Source of the DNA: Dongia_A sp035695765
Lineage (GTDB): Bacteria > Pseudomonadota > Alphaproteobacteria > Dongiales > Dongiaceae
Length of the DNA stretch: 64,000 nucleotides
Reading direction: 5' to 3'
Assembly (NCBI GenBank): GCA_035695765.1
Contig: DASRRI010000050.1
Location: forward strand, 1 to 64,000
Shown: positions 51,611-60,015 of the stretch, piece by piece
How the letters are laid out: each line of letters begins with the position of its first letter
Numbering within the stretch: the stretch's first letter is position 1
Program-made: the position numbers and the translations under genes
The notes under the pieces: model-generated
Database searches by the model: none
What the model was told of the DNA's origin: nothing
What the model saw: only the letters and a program-made list of their open reading frames with translations

Positions 51611-53341
51611 ATGGCGCTGCGAATGGGGCTTCGGCAAGGGACCAGTCTGGCTGTCTGCGGCCTCGTGCTTCTCTCGGTGCTGTTCGTCTCGATGCGCACA
51701 GCCAGCGCAGCGTGCGACAATGACGTCGAGGGAAGCTGGTCGCGCGTGGAGCGACAGGCGTGGACAGCCCTGGTAGCTGACGGCGCTTTCGATGGCACCG
51801 CCGCAGAAGGTGATGATCCACGGCTCTCCGCCGCATTTCTGCGCAGCATCCTCACCTGTGAGCGGCTGGTTGCATTTCTGCCCGAGGCTGTCATCAGCCT
51901 GCACAATGTCGGCGTGCGCGAGCAGCTCGATCTTTCGCACAGGACGGTGCTGGTTCGCTTCGAGTGCGAGAATTGCGTCTTCAGCAAGATCGTCGCGACC
52001 GAAAGCAGATGGCAGGGCGGCGCGTCCCTGTACCGCGTCAAGCTGTTCGATACGCTCGATCTTTCGAGCGCCTGGATCAACTCTTCGCTTGTGCTGACGG
52101 ACAGCGAGGTCGACGGCGAACTCGATCTCTCGCGGGCGGAAATTGTCGACGACGTCGTGGTTGCGGGTAGCTCGCGCATCGGCGAACTGGTTGGCGATTC
52201 CGTCAACATTGGCGGTTCCCTCGAGCTTCGTGGCGTCGATGTCCTGCGTTATGCTACGTTCTGGGGCGCCGCCGTCGCGCGTGACGTGCTGCTGCAAAGC
52301 AACGATGCAGGGCAACGTACCGTGATCGGCTCAAGCATCAGCGCGGAGGAGCTGCGAAATGTCGGGAGGGATACTCCAGCGGTTTTGAGCTTTGGCAGCG
52401 CCAAGATCGATCGTCGCATCTCGATCTCCGATACGGTGGTGAACGGGCGGCTCGACATGGACGCCGTGCGCATCACCGAAGATCTGTGGCTGCGCGACTG
52501 CTCGGCCATTGGAGGCCCGACGAATCTGGTATTCGCGCGGATCGGGCAGAATATCGATCTCTCCAGTACGCTGCTGAACGATATCGATCTGACCGGCGCG
52601 CATATCGGCGGCGAATTGCGACTGGGGGCGTCGGGCGGACGGCTGACCGCACCGGTGTGGAAACCGGGCGCGCAACTGCTGCTGCGCAATGTCGAGCTGT
52701 CATCCTGGACCGATGCTACCGGCAACACCACACTGCGCGACGCGGCCTGCGTGCCTGTAAAGGCCAAGGCCGATCCGTGGCCCGATCACATCGATGCCGT
52801 CGGATTCTCCTATCAGAATGTCGGCGGTCTGGGCGGCGGCTCGCCCACAAACAAGCACGACGTGGACTGGTTCTGTCGTTGGCTCGACCGGCAGATACCG
52901 TTTTCCCTTGAGCCCTATCAGCACGCCGCCGGCTATCTGCGCCGGGTCGGTTTGGAAGACGATGCCGACGAGGTGCTCTATTGCGGCAAGGTGCGGGAGA
53001 TCGACAACACACCCTCCTGGATCGGCAAGTTCCTGCTCCAGGTGCAGCGCGGCTTTGTCGGCTTCGGCTATCATGTCGAGCGCAGCCTGATCTGGGCGGC
53101 TTTATTCATCTTCATCGGCCAACAGATTTTTTCTCGCACGAAGGAGGCGAAGGCACACCATATGCCGTACGGACTGGCCTACAGTGTTGAAATGTTCATC
53201 CCTGCTTTGTCGTTGCGGCGCGTTCACCAGGAGATCGATCTCACAGGCTGGCAACGCTATTACTTCTACTTTCACAAAATCATGGGCTGGCTGCTGGGCT
53301 CGCTGGTGGTGGCAAGCTTCGCCGGCCTGCTGGGAGAATAG
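51611..53341 (+). CDS. Exported beta-helix-like membrane protein, unknown function
   Basis: A 576-residue protein. A signal peptide or anchor (LAVCGLVLLSVLFVSMRTASA) comes first, then about 300 residues of degenerate repeats of the type LDLSxAxIxxxLxLxxSxVxG with a period of about 20-24, as in pentapeptide-like right-handed beta-helices (DLSHRTVLVRFECENC, GELDLSRAEIVDDVVV, GGSLELRGVDV). Residues about 490-576 contain two membrane segments (SLIWAALFIFIGQQIF and IMGWLLGSLVVASFAGLL) with a conserved-looking piece between them. Some similar proteins are labelled membrane-associated oxidoreductase, but I see no catalytic motif. Two Cys pairs (ECENC) could bind metal. Function is unknown. Confidence 0.75.
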   Translation: MALRMGLRQGTSLAVCGLVLLSVLFVSMRTASAACDNDVEGSWSRVERQAWTALVADGAFDGTAAEGDDPRLSAAFLRSILTCERLVAFLPEAVISLHNVGVREQLDLSHRTVLVRFECENCVFSKIVATESRWQGGASLYRVKLFDTLDLSSAWINSSLVLTDSEVDGELDLSRAEIVDDVVVAGSSRIGELVGDSVNIGGSLELRGVDVLRYATFWGAAVARDVLLQSNDAGQRTVIGSSISAEELRNVGRDTPAVLSFGSAKIDRRISISDTVVNGRLDMDAVRITEDLWLRDCSAIGGPTNLVFARIGQNIDLSSTLLNDIDLTGAHIGGELRLGASGGRLTAPVWKPGAQLLLRNVELSSWTDATGNTTLRDAACVPVKAKADPWPDHIDAVGFSYQNVGGLGGGSPTNKHDVDWFCRWLDRQIPFSLEPYQHAAGYLRRVGLEDDADEVLYCGKVREIDNTPSWIGKFLLQVQRGFVGFGYHVERSLIWAALFIFIGQQIFSRTKEAKAHHMPYGLAYSVEMFIPALSLRRVHQEIDLTGWQRYYFYFHKIMGWLLGSLVVASFAGLLGE

Positions 53342-53438
53342 CTAGCCTTTGGGTGTTAACATCACTTCCGGCTGCGCTTGATGACAGCGACGCGGCGACT
53401 TGCCGATCGTCAGGGCTTGCCAGGTTGGAGTTCAATCC

Positions 53439-53609
53439 TCAGCTGCTTTGCTCGCAGAGTTCCTGCCAAGCGTGAATTCGGATAACACTCGGCTCATCGC
53501 TATGAAGCGCGATGTCCAATATCTTCGCATCATGAAAACGACGAACGCGGCCGAACCATTCAATAAGCGAGGCGACGCCGGAAATACCTTCGGGCGCAAC
53601 TTCAGTCAT
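53439..53609 (-). pseudogene. Truncated conserved gene remnant (Imm50-like fragment)
   Basis: A 56-codon frame starting ATG 53607-53609 and ending TGA 53439-53441: it contains LIEWFGRVRRFHDAKILDIA and SDEPSVIRIHAW. The FHDAxxLxxxL...RIHxW pattern looks like the N-terminal part of conserved proteins of 120-140 residues related to the Imm50 immunity family (usually FHDAEV...L). The rest of such a protein is not found in other frames, which quickly hit stops, so this is probably a decayed remnant of a small gene. Family assignment is from memory of the pattern and is uncertain. Confidence 0.45.
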
Positions 53610-53632
53610 CGTCTTAATTTGGACTCCTTGCC

Positions 53633-55657
53633 TCAGCCGCCTTTCCGCGTCAGCGTCACCTCAACGCTGTGCACCGCCGAGCTCTCTGCCATGTCGGTCT
53701 TGCGGCCGGGATTGAGGGCGTTGATGTTGGCGCGTTGCTTCGAGAGCTTGGGCCAGCGGCTCTTATGCGACAGCGCGATTCCGGTAGGCACGACATCAGC
53801 GATGTTGAGACGTAGTTCGAGGCGGCCGGTCTCGTTCGCGGCGATCACGGCGTCACCGTCATGGAGGCCGAGGCGCGCCGCGTCGACTGGATTGATCGTG
53901 ATTGTCTCGGCGCCGAGCTTCTCGGCAACTTTCGGATCGCAATTGTAGGTGCTGTTCATCAGCCACGCCGAAGCTGGTGACAGCAGGCGGAATAATCCAT
54001 CCTGTGGCCGCGGATCGGCGATCGGCTGTGGCAGGCGCGGATGTCCATCCGCCACGGCAGCCTCGCTCGCGATCTCGATCTTGCCGCTCGGCGTTGGGAA
54101 GGAGAGCTCGCCGAACTGCGGCACGGGCTCGCTCCAGATGTCAATTGTGCCCTTCGCGGCCAGGCTCGCGAAATCGCCGACGCCGACTTGCCGGCATAGA
54201 GCGTCGAGCGCGCTACGATCATCCTCGAACAATTCCGGCTCGCTATATCCCATCGCCTTCGCGAGCCGCCGGAAGATCTCCTGGTTCGGCAGCGCCTCGC
54301 CCATCGGCTCCAGCGCCTTCACTTGCGCCGACATCGAGAGATGGAAATAGGGCGATACCAGGTCATCGAACTCCAGGAAGCTCGCGGCTGGCAGCACGAA
54401 ATCGGCGAAGTCGGTTGTGTCGGTAGGGAAGGGATCGATCGCGACATGGAACAGCCGCTCATTGCGCAGCACCTGATGCAGATGGGCCTGGTCCGGATTT
54501 GAGGCGGCGATGTTGATGTTCCAGGTGATGAGCGCCCGCGCCCTGGCAGGATCAGACAAGGTCGCCACCAGATCCATGTGGCTGACCTTGCGCCGCGCAC
54601 CCTTGCGCAGATGCGATGCTTCCAGATAGTCGCCGTCGATTCCGCGCCTCGCCCCGCCGTTGAGATAGAGGAAACCGGCGCCCGGCTTGCCAAGATTGCC
54701 GGTGGCGGCCGGCAGCAATCCGACCGCGCGAAACACATTGCCGCCGGTCGGCTGGCGCTGCAGCCCCTGGCCGAGCCAGAGCAGAGACGGGCCCTCGCCA
54801 TAGATTGTTGCGGCCTCTTCGATCTTGCCGACTGGAACGCCGGTGATAGGCGCAGCCCAATCGGGTGAGCAGCGCACGACGATTGGCTCCAGTTCCGCCC
54901 AGCCGATCGTGTGCTCGGCAAGGAACGTGCGATCGATGCGGTCCTCCCGCACCAGCACATGCAGCATCGCGAATGCGAGGGCGGCATCGCTGCCGGGGAA
55001 GGGCTGCAGATGCAGATCGGCGTCGGCGGCAGTCGGATGCCGCACGGGATCGATCACGATCTTCTTCGCCTTCGCTTCCTTGAGCCAGTGCTTGTGCTGA
55101 TGCGGCGCCGACGCGGATGGGTTGGCACCCCAGACCAGGATGCAGCTCGCATCCTTCGCCGTGCGCGGATCGAACCCGATATCGCTCGCGCCATACATGT
55201 ATTTGAGCGCCGCATGGCCGGCCGCGTTGCAGATCGAATCCGGGTCGACCTCGCTGGCGCCGAGGCGGATCAGGAAACGCTGGGGAAAACCGCCGGCAAG
55301 CAGGGAGCAAGTGCCGGTGTAGTGGCTATGCCAGATAGTTTCCGCGCCATGTATCGAGACAATTTCCGTGAACCGCGCGGCGATCTCAGCTGTCGCCTGG
55401 TCCCAACTCACGGGCTCGAAGCGTCCTTGGCCTTTCGGACCGATACGCTTCAAAGGCTGCGTCACGCGTGCTTTGGGATCCAGCCACGCGCCGTTGTAGG
55501 CGATGGCGCATTTGCCGCACAGCGCGCCGCGCGCGACCGGATGGTCGGGATCGCCCAGCACCTTCACAAGGCCGTCGGTCCGCTTTACCACCGCGATGCC
55601 GCAAGCGTCATAGCAATCGCGCGGACAGGTGGTGCGGATGATGGTCTTATCGGACAT
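53633..55657 (-). CDS. Molybdopterin-dependent oxidoreductase (BisC/formate-dehydrogenase-like)
   Basis: A 674-residue enzyme starting MSDKTIIRTTCPRDCYDACG at 55657. N-terminal cysteines in CPRDCYDAC and ALCGKC bind a [4Fe-4S] cluster. Molybdopterin-binding regions are visible: ETIWHSHYTGTCS, DPDSICNAAGHAAL (position of the metal-ligand Cys), VWGANPSASAPHQ, and the C-terminal guanine-dinucleotide domain around NCDPKVAEKLG. No twin-arginine signal and no partner subunit are seen, so it is probably a cytosolic single-subunit oxidoreductase; the substrate is unknown. The frame is open to 56155 upstream but is antisense to pepA. moaC/moeA elsewhere in the window would serve it. Confidence 0.88.
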   Translation of the reverse strand: MSDKTIIRTTCPRDCYDACGIAVVKRTDGLVKVLGDPDHPVARGALCGKCAIAYNGAWLDPKARVTQPLKRIGPKGQGRFEPVSWDQATAEIAARFTEIVSIHGAETIWHSHYTGTCSLLAGGFPQRFLIRLGASEVDPDSICNAAGHAALKYMYGASDIGFDPRTAKDASCILVWGANPSASAPHQHKHWLKEAKAKKIVIDPVRHPTAADADLHLQPFPGSDAALAFAMLHVLVREDRIDRTFLAEHTIGWAELEPIVVRCSPDWAAPITGVPVGKIEEAATIYGEGPSLLWLGQGLQRQPTGGNVFRAVGLLPAATGNLGKPGAGFLYLNGGARRGIDGDYLEASHLRKGARRKVSHMDLVATLSDPARARALITWNINIAASNPDQAHLHQVLRNERLFHVAIDPFPTDTTDFADFVLPAASFLEFDDLVSPYFHLSMSAQVKALEPMGEALPNQEIFRRLAKAMGYSEPELFEDDRSALDALCRQVGVGDFASLAAKGTIDIWSEPVPQFGELSFPTPSGKIEIASEAAVADGHPRLPQPIADPRPQDGLFRLLSPASAWLMNSTYNCDPKVAEKLGAETITINPVDAARLGLHDGDAVIAANETGRLELRLNIADVVPTGIALSHKSRWPKLSKQRANINALNPGRKTDMAESSAVHSVEVTLTRKGG

Positions 55658-55796
55658 GGGCGCCCCCCAGAGACCGCTCGATGATAGGGCGGCGGCGTTC
55701 ATCGCACAACCACACCCCGACGCAGCCATGGGGAGGGTTGCATGAAGCGAGTTCGCCATGCTCAGATCGCGGCCGATTGTAAGAGGGATTCGTTTC

Positions 55797-57275
55797 ATGC
55801 AGATCGACGTCATCGCCAAACCGGCGGGCTCCGCTGATGTGTCCGTCGTGTTCGCGGCGGATGGGAGGAAACTGCTGGGGCTGGGGGCGCCTCTCGCCAG
55901 GCCATTGCAAAAGGCTTTGGCCGTGCCGGCTTTCTCCGGAAAGCGAGGCGAGATCGTCGATGTGCTGGGCGCGGGCGATGCGCGGCGCATCCTGGTGGTC
56001 GGCGTCGGCAATCCGAAAGAGCTGTCCGCGATCCGCGCGCGCAAGATCGGCGGCAAGATCGCTGCGCATCTGCTGCAGGCGCGCGAGCCGAAGGCGCAGA
56101 TCCTCGGCGGCGGCGATTTCGGAAAGCTCGAGGAAGCGGTATTCCTCGGCAACATCGCGCTCGGCGCGCGGCTGCGCTCCTATCGCTTCGGCAAATACGT
56201 GACACAGCCAAAGGCTGGCCAGGAGCCGGCGGAGATCGCGTCTCTGTCGCTCGTGACTTCGGAGCGCGCCGCGACGCAGAAGATCGTGGCGGATGCGGAG
56301 GCGCTCGCCACTGGCATCTGTTTCGCGCGCGACCAGGTGAACGAGCCGCCCTCGACGCTCTGGCCAGATGCCTTCGCCAAGCGGCTCACGGGACTGAAGA
56401 AGCACGGCATCGCGGTCGAGGTGTATGACGAAAGTGCGCTGCGCAAGATGGGCACGGGCGGCATCCTCGCAGTCGCGCAGGGCTCGCAGCATCCGCCGCG
56501 CCTGGTCGTGCTGCGCTGGAACGGGAAGGGCGGCAAGTCGAAGGAAGGGCCGATTGCTCTGGTCGGTAAGGGCGTCTGCTTCGACAGCGGTGGCCTCAGC
56601 CTCAAGCGAACCTCGCAGATGCTGACCATGAAAGGCGACATGGGCGGCGCGGCCGCTGTCGCCGGCGCGATCCTCGCCGCGGCCTTGCGCAAAGCGAAAG
56701 TCGACGTGGTCGGCGTCATGGCCCTGGTCGAGAACATGCCGTCGGGTTCGTCCTATCGGCCCGGCGATATCGTGAAGACGCTGGCCGGAAAGACCATGGA
56801 GATCATCGACACCGATGCCGAGGGGCGTGTGACCCTGGTGGATTCGCTCTATTATGCTGCGTCCAAGTTCAATCCATCCTGCGTGCTCGATGCCGCGACC
56901 CTGACCTATTCGGTGTCCGCGGCGTTGGGGCCGATCTATGCCGGTCTGTTCGCGACCGACGAAACCCTGGCGCGCGAAGCGCTGGCGGCAGGCGAAGCCG
57001 CCGGCGAGCAGCTCTGGCGCCTGCCGGTCAATGCGGACTACGTGAAGAACCTCAAATCCAAGGTTGCGGATTACCGCCAGGTCGCCCCCGACGACCTCAG
57101 CGCCGACGCTGCGCATGCCGCCGCTTTGCTGTCGGAGTTCGTGGACGGCAAGCCCTGGGCGCACCTCGACATCGCGAACAAAGAGTTCGCCAGCAAGGAC
57201 ACGCCGATCTGCCCGGAAGGCGCGACCGGCTATGGCGTCGCTTTGTTCGACGCGTTCTTGAGGCAGCGGGAGTAG
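55797..57275 (+). CDS. pepA: Leucyl aminopeptidase (M17 family)
   Basis: A 492-residue cytosolic aminopeptidase. Start is the ATG at 55797 (MQIDVIAKPAGSADVS), with AGAGGGA upstream. The metal/active-site residues are visible: catalytic Lys and ligand in LVGKGVCFDSGGLSLK, Asp in MKGDMGGAAAVAGAI, and the signature DTDAEGRVTLVDSL, a variant of the usual NTDAEGR. The N-terminal domain (1-170) is poorly conserved, as is usual. Length fits the family (about 490). It is divergent from the oxidoreductase gene, with 140 nt between. Confidence 0.95.
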   Translation: MQIDVIAKPAGSADVSVVFAADGRKLLGLGAPLARPLQKALAVPAFSGKRGEIVDVLGAGDARRILVVGVGNPKELSAIRARKIGGKIAAHLLQAREPKAQILGGGDFGKLEEAVFLGNIALGARLRSYRFGKYVTQPKAGQEPAEIASLSLVTSERAATQKIVADAEALATGICFARDQVNEPPSTLWPDAFAKRLTGLKKHGIAVEVYDESALRKMGTGGILAVAQGSQHPPRLVVLRWNGKGGKSKEGPIALVGKGVCFDSGGLSLKRTSQMLTMKGDMGGAAAVAGAILAAALRKAKVDVVGVMALVENMPSGSSYRPGDIVKTLAGKTMEIIDTDAEGRVTLVDSLYYAASKFNPSCVLDAATLTYSVSAALGPIYAGLFATDETLAREALAAGEAAGEQLWRLPVNADYVKNLKSKVADYRQVAPDDLSADAAHAAALLSEFVDGKPWAHLDIANKEFASKDTPICPEGATGYGVALFDAFLRQRE

Positions 57276-57300
57276 CCCCGCCACCACCACACTAGAACCT

Positions 57301-57321
57301 CCTCCCCCAACTTGGGGGAGG
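57301..57321. repeat. Short palindromic repeat, copy B
   Basis: CCTCCCCCAA and TTGGGGGAGG pair perfectly around one C. It is one base different from the element at 21252-21272. It is followed by a second inverted repeat, CCCTCCC (57384-57390) and GGGAGGG (57399-57405), and both lie in the otherwise gene-free stretch between pepA and the Na/Pi gene. Possibly a terminator or an intergenic repetitive element. Confidence 0.65.
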
Positions 57322-57541
57322 GTAGGGAGGGGGCAGCGTGCGAAGTTTCTTTCCAAAGGAGGCGCGGCTTCCTCCACCCCAACCCCTCCCCGTGTCGAGG
57401 GAGGGAGTTTAGGAACCGCGTCGGTCAGCCGCCATTTCCCGTCGCCCTGTTGACCGAACCTTCACACTGCGCGTTTATGTTACGGTTTCATGACAAGGCG
57501 GGCCCGAATCGGTCGGGCGGCGCTTCTTATTCGATGTCGCC

Positions 57542-59191
57542 ATGGTTTTCCTGATCCAGCTTTTCGGTGCGGCGGCGCTGCTTCTGTGGGGGCTGCGCAT
57601 GGTGCGGACGGGCGTGCTGCGCGCGTTCGGCGGCCAGCTGCGCACATTCCTCGGCAGCGTGATGGGCAACCGCTTCAGCGCCTTTTTCGGCGGGCTCGGC
57701 GCCACCATCCTGCTGCAATCCTCCAGCGCCACGGCGCTCATCACCTCGTCCTTTGTCTCACGCAAGGTGGTCGGGGCGGGCGCGGCGCTCGCCATCATGC
57801 TGGGCGCCGACGTCGGGACCTCGCTGGTGGCGCAGGCCTATGCCTTCAAGGTTTCGTGGATCTCGCCGCTGCTGATCCTTGCCGGCTACATCATGTTCAA
57901 TCACATGACCGACACCCGCACGCGCGACCTGGGCCGCGCGATCATCGGGCTTGGGCTGACGCTCCTCGGGCTCGGCATGATCAGCCTGGCGGCCGAGCCG
58001 ATGCGCGATGCACCAGTCGTGCCGGTGATCCTGCAATTGATGGCGGATACGCCGATCTCCGGGCTCATCGTCGGCGCGCTGCTGACTGTCGCCTCGACCT
58101 CCAGCCTCGCCATCGTTCTGCTGATCGTGTCATTCGCGACCCACGACCTCATCCCGGTCAATGTGTGCTATGCGCTGGCGCTGGGCGCCAATCTCGGCAG
58201 TGCCGTCATGCCGATCATCGCGACCTTGTCGGATGTGCCGGAGGCGCGCCGCGTGCCGGTCGGCAACCTCATTTTCCGCGTGGCTGGCGTCATCATCGCC
58301 TTGCCGCTGCTGCCGCTGATCATGCCCGAGATCGCCAGGCTGCAGCCAGAAGCCTGGCGCCAGGTGCTGAATTTCCACGTCGCCTTCAACCTGGGCCTTG
58401 CGATCCTGTTCATCTGGCTGATCGGCCCGGTCTCGCGCCTGACCCAGCGGCTGCTCCCGGAACAAGAGCGGCCTGACGATCCCGGCAAGGCGCGCTACCT
58501 AACCGCGGGCGCGATCGAGAATCCCTCCATCAGCCTTGCCAATGCGAGCCGCGAGGCGCTGCGCATGGGCGATTTGCTGGGCCAGATGCTGGACCTGTCG
58601 CTGCAATGCTTCCGCAACGACGACCGCAAGCTGGTCGATGCCTGCTCCGACGTCGATTCACAGATCGACCGCCTCAACGAGGCCATCAAGCTGTATCTGA
58701 CGCGGGTCAGCCGCGACGTGATGGATGCCGGTGACCACAAGCGCATCATCGACCTCATCACGTTCACCACCAATCTCGAGCATGCCGCCGACATCGTCGA
58801 TAAGAGCCTGATGGATCTAGCGGCGAAAAAGACCAAATACGGCCTCAAATTCTCCGCCGAGGGCTCGAAGGAGATCGAGGACATCCATCGGCGCCTCAAC
58901 GCCAACGTCCAGCTCGCCATGAACGTGTTCATGACCGGCGACATCGCGCTGGCGCGCACGCTGTTCGCCGAGAAGCATGCGTTCCGCATCCTGGAAAAGA
59001 CGGCGTCCGAGAATCACCTGCTGCGCCTGCGCGAAGGGCGGATCGAGAGCATCTCGACCTCCGGCCTCCACCTCGACATCCTGCGCGACCTGAAGCGCAT
59101 CAATTCGCACCTGGCCCTGGTTGCCCAGCCGCGCCTGGAAGCGGCGGGCGAGCTGCATCCCTCGCGCCTCAAGGAAGAAGCGGCGGTCTGA
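57542..59191 (+). CDS. Na/Pi cotransporter family protein with PhoU-like domain
   Basis: A 549-residue inner-membrane protein. The N-terminal ~310 residues hold two homologous halves with the Na/Pi signature QSSSAT (in ILLQSSSATALITS) and a second GANLGSAV region, totalling about eight helices. The C-terminal ~240 residues are a PhoU-like helical bundle (SREALRMGDLLGQML, HKRIIDLITFTTNLEHAADI). These proteins take up phosphate with sodium or export it. Its context near the phosphonate-using genes (61-64 kb), which release phosphate, is suggestive only. The ~270 nt before it contain repeats. Confidence 0.92.
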   Translation: MVFLIQLFGAAALLLWGLRMVRTGVLRAFGGQLRTFLGSVMGNRFSAFFGGLGATILLQSSSATALITSSFVSRKVVGAGAALAIMLGADVGTSLVAQAYAFKVSWISPLLILAGYIMFNHMTDTRTRDLGRAIIGLGLTLLGLGMISLAAEPMRDAPVVPVILQLMADTPISGLIVGALLTVASTSSLAIVLLIVSFATHDLIPVNVCYALALGANLGSAVMPIIATLSDVPEARRVPVGNLIFRVAGVIIALPLLPLIMPEIARLQPEAWRQVLNFHVAFNLGLAILFIWLIGPVSRLTQRLLPEQERPDDPGKARYLTAGAIENPSISLANASREALRMGDLLGQMLDLSLQCFRNDDRKLVDACSDVDSQIDRLNEAIKLYLTRVSRDVMDAGDHKRIIDLITFTTNLEHAADIVDKSLMDLAAKKTKYGLKFSAEGSKEIEDIHRRLNANVQLAMNVFMTGDIALARTLFAEKHAFRILEKTASENHLLRLREGRIESISTSGLHLDILRDLKRINSHLALVAQPRLEAAGELHPSRLKEEAAV

Positions 59192-59232
59192 TTGCCAGAT
59201 CGCGATTGAAGAAAAGCCGCCGCCATGGCCTG

Positions 59233-59541
59233 ATGTTGGACATGCAAAGGCTGAAACTCCTTTGGCAGGGCCACCTGCCGCTTGAAATGGCGTTCTGGCA
59301 GTACGCGATTTTCTATGGCTTGATCTTCAATGTCCTGGCGACCGGATGTGCCCTGGTCCTGGTCGTCCTCGATGTGCCAATCGCGATCGCGGTCGTCGTG
59401 CACCTGTTGCCCCTGCCTTATTCCATCATGGTGATGGCTGGCGTGTGGCGGAGCGCCGACCGCTTCCCCGGTCCCGACAAAATTGCGATTCTGGCCAGGG
59501 TCAGTGTGGTCGCCTGGTTCGCTTTCTGGCTCGCCTTCTAG
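59233..59541 (+). CDS. Small conserved membrane protein
   Basis: About 102 residues with three hydrophobic stretches (FWQYAIFYGLIFNVLATGCAL, LVVLDVPIAIAVVVHLLPLPY, ILARVSVVAWFAFWLAF) and the motif GVWRSADRFPGPDK, which I recall from short uncharacterised alphaproteobacterial membrane proteins. The start at 59233 is chosen among 59206 (TTG), 59233 and 59242; no strong ribosome site is visible. It lies 41 nt after the Na/Pi gene on the same strand and may be cotranscribed. Function unknown. Confidence 0.65.
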   Translation: MLDMQRLKLLWQGHLPLEMAFWQYAIFYGLIFNVLATGCALVLVVLDVPIAIAVVVHLLPLPYSIMVMAGVWRSADRFPGPDKIAILARVSVVAWFAFWLAF

Positions 59542-59547
59542 CCTGCG

Positions 59548-60015
59548 TCACCAGCACTTCTCGAAGACGCCGTCGAGCGCCAGGTCGGCGCCGTCGAGGG
59601 GGAGCTTCGACTTCCAGGCCTTAGCCGGCACAGCGATCTGCGCCTGCTTTCCGATGCGCAGCGCCGCTGTCACTTCCTGCACGCGCAGCTCCATATTGGC
59701 GTCGGCGGGCGAGACCAAGAGTTCGCCGTCTTTCGCGATACCGGGCAAGTCGAATCTCTGCCCGTCGATCACAAAGCGCAGGTCGAAGTTCTTGCCGTTC
59801 TGCAGTTGCGGCCCAAGGATGAGGTTGTGCAGGCTGATGATCGCCGTGTTCGGCACCTGATAGGCCGAGCAGAAGAAGCCGAGGGTGGTTCCGGGACCGA
59901 GCGCCGCGGTCGCGACCTCGTAGCGATCGTCGCGGCCCCGTTCCCAGATCGGCGCCTGCGCCAGCGCGGCACTGGCCGCCAGCAACAGCGGGATTGCAAG
60001 CACGGAGGGTTTCAT
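59548..60015 (-). CDS. Exported protein of unknown function coupled to a LysR gene
   Basis: A 155-residue protein with a signal peptide (MKPSVLAIPLLLAASAALAQ). The mature part (APIWERGRDDRYEVATAALG) has two cysteines (FFCSAY and the C-terminal EKCW) that could form a disulphide, and a beta-rich pattern. I do not recognise a family. Its start overlaps the LysR stop by 4 nt (60012-60015), so it is translated with the regulator. It may be a periplasmic accessory to phosphonate use. Confidence 0.6.
   Translation of the reverse strand: MKPSVLAIPLLLAASAALAQAPIWERGRDDRYEVATAALGPGTTLGFFCSAYQVPNTAIISLHNLILGPQLQNGKNFDLRFVIDGQRFDLPGIAKDGELLVSPADANMELRVQEVTAALRIGKQAQIAVPAKAWKSKLPLDGADLALDGVFEKCW

Noticed and set aside
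57473..57500. Possible Pho box before the Na/Pi gene
   Set aside because: One half (TTGTCAT on the minus strand) is good but the second repeat is poor and the spacing is not the usual 11 bp.
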